Positions 41,701 to 52,089 of a DNA stretch of 64,000 bases are shown here, in pieces (within the stretch, counting starts at the first letter, position 1; every line of letters starts with the position of its first letter). The notes beneath the pieces are model-generated. The model saw only the letters and a program-made list of their open reading frames with translations, was not told the origin of the DNA and searched no databases. The stretch is from positions 661,001 to 725,000 of the forward strand of contig JABMCL010000871.1 of NCBI GenBank assembly GCA_018857735.1. Direction: 5' to 3'. Both the position numbers and the translations under genes were made by a program. This DNA is from Alviniconcha marisindica (Eukaryota > Mollusca > Gastropoda > Provannidae).

Positions 41701-42315
41701 CATTAAGCTTTTCTCAACAGTAATTTTGATTGAGATTGGATCAAAAACACACAAGAAATCCGTCAATGAAAATTGCTAAAACTAGACCAACTTAGTTAAA
41801 CGGAACACAGCCGAGAGCACTTTGGACTACCTACTATAATACAAATTATAACCATGACATTAAACTGGCATCTGAACTGTGAAGTGAAGGGTGTCCATAC
41901 ATGTATCACATGTAGAGAACTATTTAAAGGTAAACTTGTAGTTGTACTAAAGCAGGCAAGTAATCTGAGATTGAATCTGGTCTTTGTCTTTGACTACATG
42001 TTGAAAAAAAAAAGAGTCTAGAATTAGTAGAATAGTAGAAAGCTTGTGAAAAGTTTGCAAATTTTGGAGTGACAACCTTCTATAAGGGCTCTGCTATAAA
42101 ATTCCCATGTCAGCTTGCTGTTTGTACAAATTACAATTGTAGTGTTTTGTTAAACTGTTTCTTGCCTTTTTTGATTTCCTTGCTGTTGGTCTGCTTGGTG
42201 CTGAGGATGTGACTTTACTGGGTGAAGAGAAGAAGTTGGCAAGTTCACCTCCTGAAGAAGACTCCCCTCCTCCAAGAAGTTTTGCCACCATGCCAACTTT
42301 ATACTCACTGGCCAT
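29797..42315 (-). CDS. RBM34: RBM34, nucleolar two-RRM RNA-binding protein, 11 coding exons
   Basis: RBM34 is the animal relative of yeast Nop12, a nucleolar factor in large-subunit ribosome biogenesis (family knowledge). Coding exons in transcript order: 42315-42166, 39190-39009, 37482-37332, 36378-36319, 35788-35745, 34717-34634, 33921-33861, 33214-33172, 32333-32215, 30790-30659 and 30087-29797. They total 1317 bases, so 438 aa (human about 430), with every phase matching. RRM1 spans about 147-244 ([49 protein letters not shown]). RRM2 spans about 249-324 ([46 protein letters not shown]). The N-terminal third is Lys/Glu-rich and low-complexity; the tail is very Lys-rich ([15 protein letters not shown]), typical of nucleolar proteins. 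Intron 1 appears to be GC-AG and intron 10 is U12-type AT-AC. An AG just before the ATG implies an upstream 5' UTR exon. Confidence 0.92.
30088..30658 (-). other. U12-type (minor spliceosome) AT-AC intron of RBM34
   Basis: After codon ...TCT AAA the transcript reads ATATCCTTTTTT, an exact match to the U12 5' splice-site consensus ATATCCTTT. Near the 3' end is TTCCTTTAC, one mismatch from the U12 branch consensus TTCCTTAAC. Its branch A lies about 18 bases before ...TTCTGAC|AGC. Splicing AT...AC joins both exons in phase 0, with no stop to the end of the protein. No GT donor that fits the required phase exists near this position. Confidence 0.85.
31064..31614. repeat. 50-bp minisatellite, 11 copies
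   Basis: The unit contains AGCTCAGTAACCTCTGTACA, then GTAAAGATGTTGACTACTAA, then ACTTCCATTT. It is repeated eleven times with a few point changes and one inserted base near 31301. The first and last copies are the most diverged. It lies in RBM34 intron 9, between exons 10 and 9. Confidence 0.97.
34810..34930 (+). mobile_element. 3' end of a non-LTR retrotransposon
   Basis: The plus strand encodes [20 protein letters not shown] followed by [13 protein letters not shown] and a stop at 34925. This is the typical C-terminal 'TIxxWNxLPxxxxxxxTLxxFxxxL' end of the ORF2 of Jockey/CR1-like elements. The DNA downstream (to about 35040) matches a second fragment at 43860-43955, consistent with a shared 3' UTR. 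Both are severely 5'-truncated. Confidence 0.65.
34985..35135. repeat. Tandem duplication in the retrotransposon 3' UTR
   Basis: TTGGTCTAGTTGGACATGTG and TTGGTCTAGCTGGAGACATG each continue with AAATGTTGGTGAGACACTGA / AAATGCTGGTGGGACACTGA and end at ATGTTTGATTGTAAGTG. The unit is about 65 bp, in two copies. Confidence 0.85.
36991..37406 (-). repeat. ~200-bp tandem duplication that copies part of RBM34 exon 3
   Basis: Copy A (36991-37194) and copy B (37216-37406) share TTCAGTTTTCTTGAAACAAA, GAAATACTTTTTGTTTTATC-like sequence and the last ~74 coding bases of RBM34 exon 3. Copy A encodes [20 protein letters not shown] and ends at an intact AAAAAG|GTTTCT donor. It differs from the real exon by one visible residue (R to H). 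Copy B is the real exon end. Copy A lies in intron 3 and lacks the first half of the exon and a clear acceptor. Confidence 0.9.
39191..42165 (-). other. RBM34 intron 1, probable GC-AG intron
   Basis: Exon 1 ends ...TCA AAA AAG and is followed by GCAAGA, close to the GC-AG donor consensus AG|GCAAGT. The acceptor is ...TTCTGCCGAAG|GATGAC, phase 0 on both sides. The nearest GT (AACA|GTTTAA) is weak and in the wrong phase for this acceptor. The intron is nearly 3 kb of AT-rich DNA with a poly-G run at about 39577-39590; I see no gene or clear repeat in 39700-42000. Confidence 0.6.
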
Positions 42316-42478
42316 TGCCTGAAATACAGATAACACTTTAACAGAACAATAAAAAAGCACACTAACCTGACTAAGTTAGTAGTTACCAATATTGATATTT
42401 CGCAAATTCAGGTTTACATACATGTGTCAGGTTGACTGACTTCACATCTTACAGTCCTGCACATCCCTTGCTTGGGTT

Positions 42479-42652
42479 GTGGGGAGGATAGCTCAGTACT
42501 TAGACTAGAGCTCCGGACTCATGAATATGATTCAAAGGTTGTGGGGTTTGACTTTGAGTCCCAGCAGGAGTGGCAGGATAATGTTTTCTCCATGGTCATG
42601 ATGGTGAACTTTCTGTGTTGATTCTTAAAAGTCTTATTTTGGTATCTGATGC

Positions 42653-42665
<13 letters not shown>
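42479..42665 (+). mobile_element. Decayed tRNA-derived SINE head
   Basis: AGGATAGCTCAGTACTTAGA corresponds to the A box of the SINE at 12434, and the GGGTTTGACTTTGAGTCCCA region to its B box. It is followed by AACTTTCTGTGTTGATTCTT, matching AACTTTCTGTGCTGACTCTT in the better copy. It is interrupted by small insertions and ends in a poly-C run at about 42650-42669. Confidence 0.7.
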
Positions 42666-42684
<19 letters not shown>

Positions 42685-43688
42685 GACGTGGGCTTAGCCT
42701 TGGAATGGACGATGATGACTAGAGAGAGCTTACAAACCTACAGACCGTGTACAAATCAGTACAACTTTAGTACACTACAGATAGTACGTTCCGCGAGCCA
42801 AGAGTGCAGAGGGATAACTAAGCCGTACGTTTTACGCCTGTAGAGGATTTTGTTGTGTGGTACGGCATCGAAGGCTTTGAAAAGTTCTAATTTGGCCATG
42901 TCGACTTGCTTTCCGTGTCACGTTTTTTGAACTCCAACTCCAAGTCGAAAGGACTGGAGCGTGAGAAGTTGCGTTTCTACAGATGGTGATTAACCTGATA
43001 GGGTAACTAGGATTCAGATTAAGAACAGCGGGGGTACAACCTCTCACATGATTTGTTACTGATTTCAGAAAAGAACCACGAGTAATGTTGAAAATAAGGA
43101 TGGTTGGATCAACTTACTTAGAACTCAAAACAAATCCACATGGACCGGAAATTCAGCAAGGGGAGTCACTCTCTTGTCAACACAACTTTCGAAGCAGACG
43201 ATCTTTCAGAAGCCAGGCACACCAACTGGCACTAGCAGCTTCGTAGTACCACAGGAATGGTTATAAAAGTTCTGCAAATTCAATCTAAGATAGGAAAAGC
43301 ACCACTTCCAGAGGCTGAATGGCATTTGAAAAAGTAAGTACGACCCAAACGTGGACAGAAATTAGAATGAAATATCAGCAATAATCTATAAATACAGAAA
43401 CAGGAAATTACCTACTAACGGAGTAATGAGTCGATGGGGCTAGACATAATCTTATCAGTTTACGGCTTGTAGGCTTTTTAGCCTTTTGCCTGCTAAGTCG
43501 TATTTTGGTTTATATTATCATTATGGTCAGCCTTCATGCCGTTGTAATCCTGCAGTGAGCACCTTCCTCCCCGTTTTCGCGCAGCTGAAATGAGATTGAG
43601 AATAATACTGTTTGTTGACCGCGCCTGACTGTCGGTGTTACTTAGCTGTCTGGCTACCAACAGCTTGGTAATGTTATGGTTGACGGTT

Positions 43689-43696
43689 GACGTCAT
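43689..43696. promoter_or_regulatory. Perfect CRE palindrome
   Basis: TGACGTCA occurs within a CpG-containing segment about 1.4 kb upstream of the RBM34 start codon. A CREB/ATF site there would fit a promoter for the untranslated first exon of RBM34. This is inferred; a match this short can arise by chance. Confidence 0.3.
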
Positions 43697-43854
43697 ACCC
43701 TGTTCACTTGATCAGTCGTTCTTCCGCTTACACTCACAGTGACAGTTACACTTTAGTCTTTACACTTCCGCAAGAAATGACCGCAGCACCCACACTTGGT
43801 TCCTTTGTGACCAGGGTCAGCGCCTTTCTAGATCTTTAACAAGTTTTAACAAAA

Positions 43855-43960
43855 AGTGGGTAAGTAAAGGCTGGAGCTGTGCCTGTCAGGGTTCATCCCC
43901 AGGGACTGCTACAGTAACCAGATTGGTCTAGCCGGATACTCCAAAATAGTTAAAACATTG
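43855..43960 (+). mobile_element. Retrotransposon 3' UTR fragment
   Basis: GGAGCTGTGCCTGTCAGGGT, then TTCATCCCCAGGGACTGCTA, then AACCAGATTGGTCTAGCCGG match the sequence after the non-LTR C-terminus at 34960-35025 in the same order. Confidence 0.6.
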
Positions 43961-44664
43961 CACACTTTCCCCGCTGTCTAAATTTTCCTTTGTACTTTCT
44001 CATACCACTTTATAGGACTCTGCACCCCCCAAAAGTGTGGCATAATCTCCAAGCAGTTTTTATTGCTCAATGGAACTTTGGAAGATGACTGCCTAATCCA
44101 AAGAAAAAGAAGAAGACAGTTTACAGTCAGACCACTACTAAGTAATGTTTTCCCCAAGGTACAGATCTCAAGCCACTCTAATTCCTGCTGTTCATAAGTG
44201 ACTAACCAGAACAATGACAGATCTTGCAAGAATCAACTCTTAGTGCATGCCATCACTTTGGCCCTGAGGGACCAGGTAGATAGATGTAATTCTACTTGAC
44301 TTCTCCATCAAAGTTCCCCACTAATGTTTACTGCAGAGTAGGCAATACTCTTTTGTCCACCCACACAGTGACCTCAGTGTTGAAAGTTAGAACAGAATAT
44401 AGCTTAGACTGGCAAAGACCAGATAAAGGCTTTTAGCCAAAGTAAATCTGATCACCATGTCATATCATATCAAAACCTGGATATCCTCTGCAGCTATCCA
44501 GCTGCACAGATAAACAGCCTACCATTTGGCATTTTATGTGTGGTATTCACTATTGTCACTTTCTAGACATACCTGGGTGTGACACTGTACCACATGCAGT
44601 GCCTCAGTGAGTGTTTGTTAATTGTATGTACTGCCATCCAAAGACAAGCTTTTCAAGAGGAATC

Positions 44665-44790
44665 AGTTGGTTCTAATCATGTCTGGCATTATAAGTAGGC
44701 CCAAGAAATACCAAAGCTAGCTTATTTAATTTCACAATTTCGCTTTGGAGTCAGTGTGATTTGTTTGTTTTTAAAGCTTTTTGAAATGCT
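44665..44790 (+). repeat. Dispersed repeat, pair with 48175-48285
   Basis: Contains AAGTAGGCCCAAGAAATACC, then a TTATTTAATTTCACAATTTC segment, then GCTTTGGAGTCAGTGTGAT and TTTTTGAAATGCTAGTG. The same order of blocks recurs just upstream of the secreted-protein gene. Confidence 0.65.
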
Positions 44791-44929
44791 AGTGTTTTGT
44801 GCACAGCATATGAGGGCTGTTCATGGAGTGATGTCCACATGCCAGTAAAACTGGAAGTGACTGTACAGTGTACATACAACATTCATAATTCCATGCCTCT
44901 CTGGGTAGTTTCATCTACAGGTACTCTCC

Positions 44930-45155
44930 TTTTCACTATCTCCACTCAGCCTCAGATACTTGGATCTTTCTGTGTTCCTCGGATGGGGACCCTGTGGGAG
45001 AGATCCATTCAATACATTGTGCCTGTGATCTTGAACTCTCTTCCGAGCTCTCACAGTGACAGTCTCTGTCTGGCATTTGTCTTCACTCTCTTCTTTTAAG
45101 TCAAAACTGGAAACCCATCTCTTCTCTACTGCATACTGATCAGTGATCTGTCATT
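44930..45155 (+). mobile_element. C-terminal remnant of an L2/CR1-like non-LTR retrotransposon
   Basis: The plus strand reads ERSIQYIVPVILNSLPSSHS, the decayed form of the conserved '(Q)RSFxYxAPxxWNSLP' motif near the ORF2 C-terminus. After a frameshift it continues LETHLFSTAY, the usual 'LKTxLFxxAY' end. Not functional. Confidence 0.65.
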
Positions 45156-45195
45156 TTCTTCTCATTGTACCAATCCATCACCAGTAATGTATGTA

Positions 45196-45198
<3 letters not shown>

Positions 45199-45261
<63 letters not shown>

Positions 45262-45275
45262 TGTGTGTGTGTGTG
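45199..45275. repeat. (TG)n microsatellite
   Basis: Long TG array with one TATG interruption, directly after the retrotransposon remnant. Confidence 0.95.
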
Positions 45276-46045
45276 ATGAAAAGAGTGTAGGTCTTTGTAA
45301 GTACTCTGGACTCTTACAAGATGGGGCACCATTAATAATCTGTTATTATTATAGTCCTACAGAGTACTCTCCTCTTTGCACACACAGTTCCAGTCAACTG
45401 CCAACTTTTCTTTGACGATGGCGAACAACCAAAAGTGACAGGGAAACAAGTCAGGACTGTAGGGTGTTGACCAGAACCTGGATGTTTTGCTCTTTCAGGA
45501 AGGCCATAGTGACCGTGGGTTTACGGGCATTGGCAGTGCATTTTTTTTTTTTTTAAACTCGACAACATTTGGTATGCATGTTGCTGCATCCCAGCTGGAG
45601 CCATCACAAGGAAAAAATATTGGAGTATATGTATCTATATATTTTCTTTGAAACTAACTTTCTTTTATTTGCATGATTGAAAATCGCCCTGATATAACTG
45701 CACCAGTTGACTGGGCGTAAAACACCAACTTACTTACTTACTTGTATGATTGAAAACTTAAATGTTAGCTTAGATGTGTGTTTTTTTCTTTTCTTTTATC
45801 TTCTTCTTCAGGAGACAGAGTGAGAGCTTTCAAACTTGGAATGACAATCACTAAACATATTCTCATGTCGGTTTTGTTGCTTTGACTTAACATCAGAGTT
45901 GGAGTACTTAGTTACAGTGATATCCAAAATAACTGCAAGTTGCATTTTCTCGGAAAGTTACACCTGGTTAAATTCAAAGTTTGTATTGTAGTCACATGCA
46001 TGGACTAAAATTACTTACAGTATTTCTGTTTTTTGTAGTTGTTTG

Positions 46046-46048
<3 letters not shown>

Positions 46049-46095
<47 letters not shown>
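46049..46095. repeat. (TG)n microsatellite
   Basis: About 23 TG units in the intergenic region. Confidence 0.95.
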
Positions 46096-46099
<4 letters not shown>

Positions 46100-46434
46100 G
46101 CACACATGCATGCAAGAGAAATTGTTTTAACTGATTTTGTTCTTTGCTTTGTAACAGGCTATGTGCTCCCATTTGGAGAATTAGCTCATGAATGAAAAGA
46201 GTACATTATAATAATATTATTATTATTACCTATCACAATTTTTTATACCTCGACTTGTCGTGTAACTCTGCAAACTTCAGTGTGAGCACCTATGCACGTT
46301 ATTTGACATTGTTGATGTGCCGCTTAGTGCAAAAGTGGTTGGGACAAAACTGACTGGCTTACACTTCCAAAACCTCTCCTCCTTGTTAGAGCAAGGGTAA
46401 GTAAGTAACGTGGTGTTTTACGTTGATGATGAAA

Positions 46435-46620
46435 TGATGGCTTAATGTCCTCAGATGTCAGTTGACATATTAGGGACAAGCTTTGTTTGTCTTCCAATGC
46501 CAAAGCATGGTTCAATATAGCTTTACGTCCACGGAAACCAAAACGTTCGTTAGGACGGACAGCCCAGGACGGCCACCTCTACTCTCACACAGCCCCCGAA
46601 CTATGTGTTTTACGTTCACT
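46435..46620 (+). repeat. Dispersed ~155-bp repeat family, best copy
   Basis: Runs GGCTTAATGTCCTCAGATGT, CAGTTGACATATTAGGGACA, TTTACGTCCACGGAAACC, GGACGGACAGCCCAGGACGG, ACTCTCACACAGC. The reverse complement at 61365-61520 matches along the full length at about 90 percent by eye. Shorter relatives lie at 13518, 14640 and 51690. A short ACGTTCACTCAGCCAGTACG segment follows and recurs as GCTCAGTCAACCATGACGG at about 55700. Confidence 0.8.
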
Positions 46621-47294
46621 CAGCCAGTACGGTTACTGATATCAGGGGGAGTGGAGCAAGGGACTGGTGTAACGTCTCTAGTGCGGCGTAAAGGGGTCAA
46701 ATGTCGACCGATTCTGTGGCCACCGCAACTGAGAACGCCGCTAGCAGGTTAGGTTATAAACATGTCTGCGTTAATTACTTGCACGTGATATCTCATGACT
46801 ACCAGGAAGTGATCCAGCACACACACACACACATACATCCACACACTCACTCGTGACTCACAGGATCGTTCTACTTTTTCTCGCTCAACTCCCACCTCTC
46901 TTTCAACACGAATTCAAGTGGAGAATGAAAGTTCCAAATATTATTGAATCAAAAACATAAGTCACAAGCATGTCATAAGCAGACAAAAGAAGGGTTAGAA
47001 GGCACAAAGGTTCGAAAAGCAAATATAGCTAGGTAAACTTTATCTGGTTGTCTCATTCCTTGAGAATTTAACATAAACAACAATTACTGAAGTCAACACA
47101 AAATCGTTCGTGCGGGTTACGAAAGTCTGAGCTACAAACCTGTGAAAAGACAATTCACAACCGGTGTATCATCAAAAACATCGCCTCACTTTATAATTTC
47201 TCAGTAGGGTCTTACACTGAATTTATGGAAGAAAACTGTTAAGGTATCTTCCAAGTCTGTGGATAGTGGAAGATGGAATACACAAGAAAATTAT

Positions 47295-47415
47295 TTATGG
47301 AAAAGTCAAACCAAAGCTAATCGCGGACTATCGCGGAGCTGGCCTTTTCACATAATATTAAATAGAAAAGTCGAACCTGTTAATCGCGGATACGCGGAAC
47401 AGGCCTTTTCTAACC
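47295..47415. repeat. Short tandem duplication with ATCGCGGA motifs
   Basis: Two roughly 60-bp copies share AAAAGTCAAACC / AAAAGTCGAACC, then TAATCGCGGA, then CGCGGAGCTGGCCTTTTC / CGCGGAACAGGCCTTTTC. Function unknown. Confidence 0.7.
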
Positions 47416-48174
47416 AGTAAAATAAAGGAGCTCCATTAGGAGGTTTAGATCAGACTCAGATAACGAACCTGACCTCTCGTCAGAACATCTGTAGCGAAAC
47501 ACAGTTTAAGATTCAACACATGAATCATGAAATGAAAAAAAGTGTTATAACCCATATATTTGAAACAACTCGTGGCTACCATGAAGCTGGCCCCTGTACT
47601 TAATCATTTAAGCGAACGTGAAAAATAATCAAACATCAGCGACGCCAGATCTTACGGCAAGATCAAACCATAAAAGCTACAACAATCAAACAACAATAAA
47701 ACATCAGTCAGGAACTAGGAAGGTAAAAGATAGACATACCAACCTGTTGAATGTGGATTAAGTTGGGTCTAAATCAAAACTCTAGTTGCACGAATGAAAA
47801 ACTTGGAGACTTAGAGACTGACTGACTTGGAGACTTGGCAAAGTGACTACTGAGAGGGTACACGTTCTTTAAATTTATGTGAGGGCGAGTGGTGCTAGGC
47901 CAACTGCCGGCGCTAATTGGAACCGATCCTTCACACGGGAAAGGAGACTGAGACTAAGACCCAGCACCACTGAACGAACTATTGACTGAACTAAAAACAG
48001 TCTCATCTTTTCAACTTCAAAACTTACAAAGACCATTTCACCAACAGTCTGACTAAAGTTGAACGTAGATTTTTTTTTTTTTTAATGGGATCGGTAACCC
48101 GATGTACTTTAATAGAAGGGCTTTTCTACACACTGGCAAGCTTGTTGAGAGGAATCATTTTTTTCATAATCGTG

Positions 48175-48285
48175 ACTGGAAGTAGGCCCAGCTACTCGAG
48201 TACCTGACTTAGTTTATTTGACTTCACAATGTCCCTTTGGAGTCGGTGCGAACGAACCTTTATCTTTTCAGTTGAAATGCTATCT
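48175..48285 (+). repeat. Dispersed repeat in the upstream region of the secreted-protein gene
   Basis: GGAAGTAGGCCCAGCTACTC, AGTTTATTTGACTTCACAAT, CCCTTTGGAGTCGGTGCGA and GTTGAAATGCTATCTC match the copy at 44665-44790. It ends about 200 bases before the start codon. Confidence 0.65.
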
Positions 48286-48488
48286 CTGCGCCGATTCACA
48301 TCGGCATGCATCAGTCTTCTTGTACCGTACTTAAACGGCGGTTGGTCATGTGCCACGAACAGTCGCTAATTTGACAGTGTCGAATTCGACCAGCGTAGTC
48401 GAGGGGTTAGCTAGCTCACTGGATTGCGGCAAAAGAAAGAAACTTAGGCCTGCTTCGTGTCAGTGATTCACAGTGCGCCGTTTTAAAC

Positions 48489-49979
48489 ATGCAGACTGTG
48501 GGCTGTTTGTTGTTGTTGGTAGTTTTGTGTAGTACAGGTTCAGTAAGTGCGGAACTGCTGTTCAGACCGCAACAGAATGAACCGTCTTTGAGACATTTCC
48601 ACAATACGCACTCGCCTTCTAACGGAGAGGTGATTGGAGAACTTGCCAAACGGGTGGAGGACCTGCTAATCAAGGAAAACAGGCCTTACAGTTTCCCTAT
48701 GAAATGGCAGCAAGACAAAGGAATGTATCCCAGCAATATCAGAATGAACTTTGTTGGAGTGCCCTCTATGGCGGCAGTAAGAGATTGGTTTTCCGTCTTC
48801 GACAACAACATGTTTGCCACGTCCTGGATCACCACGTGCATCCTGGAGGCCCATTTGTACGCCAAGGCACCCAGACCCACCGACACCCAGCTAAGCATGG
48901 CCCTAGAAGCCATCGGTCGGTACCACGACAAGAACCGCGGCCACAACAATTCCGTGATGACCTTCTGGCCCCAGGCATACAACGAGTCTACGAAGATTTG
49001 GGAGAGCTCGCCCTCCAACCTATTTAGAGCTTTCGCTTTCTTCGACGTCGTTCCCGCCAAGTATGTGGAGAAGATCCTCAAGCTGTTAGGACTCACCGCT
49101 ATTGCGCATGAACTGGAAGATATTATTTCCATGAGGTAAGACTTTCTTTCCTTCTTTCCTTCTCTCTTTGCCCGTTCACGCACGCACACGTACACACACA
49201 CTCTCTCTTTGTCTGTCTGTCTGCCTGTCTCTCTCTGTTTTTTGAAGTTGTTGCCGGCTTGGTTCAAATAGAAATATGCCTGCACTGAGGTCTTCGAATT
49301 TTAACATGACATCTTTGCAGAACTGATCATTGTGTTCTTTTAAACACGTCACCTCTGTCTCAGTTTTAATAGAGCTGCACGGTATTACCAATAAACCTCG
49401 GTACGAAGATTTTGTGTGACGATCGTATACCCGGCGGTGTCACGGCTGAAGCGTGTTGTTTCTGTAGTCAATAAAGCGCGGAAAGTGCCGAAAGCAGTCG
49501 ATGAAATTTCAGCAACTTTCAGTGGCAAATGAAACAATAATAGCGGGAAGAACATGCTTGCACTCCCATCATAAAACCATAACTGGTTGATAGCCTAATC
49601 GTACTCGTAGTGAGACACTCATGGCGTACCGTCTGTGTACGTGGAGATTTGGCTGATATGTGTATTTATTTCCAGAAGATGGCAAGAAACTACTGCAGTC
49701 TTTCTGTTTCGCGGTAAGGCCGCACCACGCTGGTAACGTGTTTCAGGCGATCGGACGATCTTCCAGTATGCGTGGACTTGCGTGTTAAAGACGAAGATCA
49801 GCAGTAGCATATTGTGAATAAAACACGTCACCAATTCCCCATTTAAGATGTTCCCATGCCGTGTCTATCTTTGTTTCCATATATTTTTATTCTGTCCTCA
49901 GCGGAGGGTTTGAACTCTACTTCGTTATCTGAGTTGTATCGAAAGTTATATAATCATTTAACTCAGAAACGTCACAATA

Positions 49980-50032
<53 letters not shown>

Positions 50033-52043
50033 GACAAAAGGGCAGGATAGCTCCGCTGGTGTAGCGTGGGACGGAACAGCCAGCCAGCCATGACACACGA
50101 ACTGATTCTGATGCGTAGACAGCAAGCAGACAATGGCATAGGTTTTCGAAATGTATATATGTATAAAATCACTTTAGATACTGAAAGTGCGACGTCGCAC
50201 AGGTCTGCATGACCCATGACCCATGCATAGACGACAAATACGACAAAAGCGCAGAATTTCGAAAGTCTTAGTGAAGCCTCTTGTATTTGTATTCGTGTCT
50301 AAATTTAAAGCCATCCACCATCATGCTTTGCTTGCCAAGATTGGTTGACACGTCAGGTCTGCATAACCATGAATTGATTCTGACAGCAAGTGTGACAATA
50401 ATGCGTTTCTAAATTGATATTTAATCACTTTATTCCTTTATTTATTTGGGGATCCCTGTGTGTGTGTGTGTGTGTGTGTGTGTAGTAGAGATTTCACTTA
50501 ACAATTCCAGTACCAGCGCTCTGGCTTGGTTTGGGTTTTCAAGTCAAAGTTACTCATGTCGAATATTCCAGAGCCATATTTGAGCGGTCCTTTCACATTC
50601 CGCCTGATTTCGACGACTCTTTCGTCAACCTTGGACTGGGAGCTCTGCTGGCGGATCTTGGTGCAGAGTTTCCCGACGCACTGGCACTCTGGGTAGGCCA
50701 GAACCCCGACGTGATGTCACTGATAGAAGCCCTGCGTCAGTATGCCTACCGGCCTTTCTCGGGCGACCAGAACGTCAACACGATTGACCCGAGGACGTTT
50801 TACTTCATGCGTCATTTCCTGGGCGAGGCGGAAGCTAGGAAGGAAGACATTGCCTTGGTGCCAACGTGGGTAAGCATTGCATGTGACGAAGGTATTTATG
50901 CAAAACGAGTGGTGTTCATTAAAGTTAAAAAACAACAACAGCAAAACACGTGTCGCAGACTTTCACGCTGTGGACTCATTTGGTGAACATGGACTAATCA
51001 TTGAGTGTCTGCGTGACTCACACATGCTAAAAGTTGTTAAACATACCGTTTTCAGGATCTGTGAAGTTTTCTCTATCCAGTTTATTATTGTATGGTAGTA
51101 TCACTTTTTCTTTCTGATTCGGGTTGAGACACGCACTCGAGTAGGCTGCTGTCATCAGTCTGCCACTAAGAGTATGTACGTTTGCACATTGTCATACCAA
51201 TCCAAGCTGAACATGACTGATACTGTGTTAATACGTGCTCGTGAAACGTTATTTTCCTGCAGGTTCAGAACATAGACGAGGCTAAGAAGGATTACTACCG
51301 TGGTGTGGCCATGCCCTTCCAGATTAACAATGTGGACGTGACGGTGGCGGCAAACACGATCTACGGCCTCACGGCTGCTGCACTCAGCAACGTACTTTCC
51401 TTTACTGTGCTAGACGATCCAATCATCAAGGTGCGTTGCCCCAAACAAGTGTGCTGATTCTGTGAAAAATTATGCTGATAATCCTTTCTTGTTTGTATTT
51501 TAGTCGGCGATATGTAGTGCATGAGTGAACATAACTGTTCATGGTACTCATCCACGGTAGTACCGTGCATGTGACCACGACCGACACTCCTGAGTCCTGT
51601 TCTTTGGGGACAGGAAAGACCCAGACCAGAGACACTACAGTGTGTGTGTGTCTATGCCTAAACCAACTGCGTGCATGTTGAAGTTGGTTGAAGTGTTGCT
51701 TTACGTCCACAGAAACCGTAGGCGTATTAGGGACGGGAGCCCAGGACAGCCACCTCGACTTTCACACAGCTCCCGAGCTCTGAAGCGAGCATGTGCGTGA
51801 TGCTTACTATTTACGGTAAATCAGTGTACATGTGACCCCCACTGACACTCCTGAATCGTGTCCTCTGTGGACAGGAGAGACCCAGGCCAGAAGTAGGCGG
51901 TATAGTGTCTCAGCCCAAACCAACTACATCATGTAAAGTCCACAAAGACTGCATGTGTTGTGACCACCCAAAGGAGCGACCTAGTTCCCCTCACGGTTGA
52001 CAGGATGTTAAAATCCAAGAACTCTCTCTCTCTCTTTCTCTCT

Positions 52044-52089
<46 letters not shown>

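Larger units (their letters stand above)
42316..48488. other. Intergenic region between RBM34 (minus) and the secreted-protein gene (plus)
   Basis: Presumably holds the RBM34 5' UTR exon and promoter on the left and the promoter of the secreted-protein gene on the right. Most of the rest is repeats: a SINE head at 42479, a retrotransposon 3' UTR fragment at 43860, a retrotransposon C-terminus at 44930-45150, TG arrays at 45199-45275 and 46049-46095, the dispersed 155-bp family at 46440-46620, and a repeated pair at 44665-44790 and 48175-48285. No intact gene seen. Confidence 0.6.

Noticed and set aside
48686..49285. 199-aa minus-strand ORF opposite exon 1 of the secreted-protein gene
   Set aside because: Shadow frame. 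The plus frame has a signal peptide and continues in phase through eight exons.
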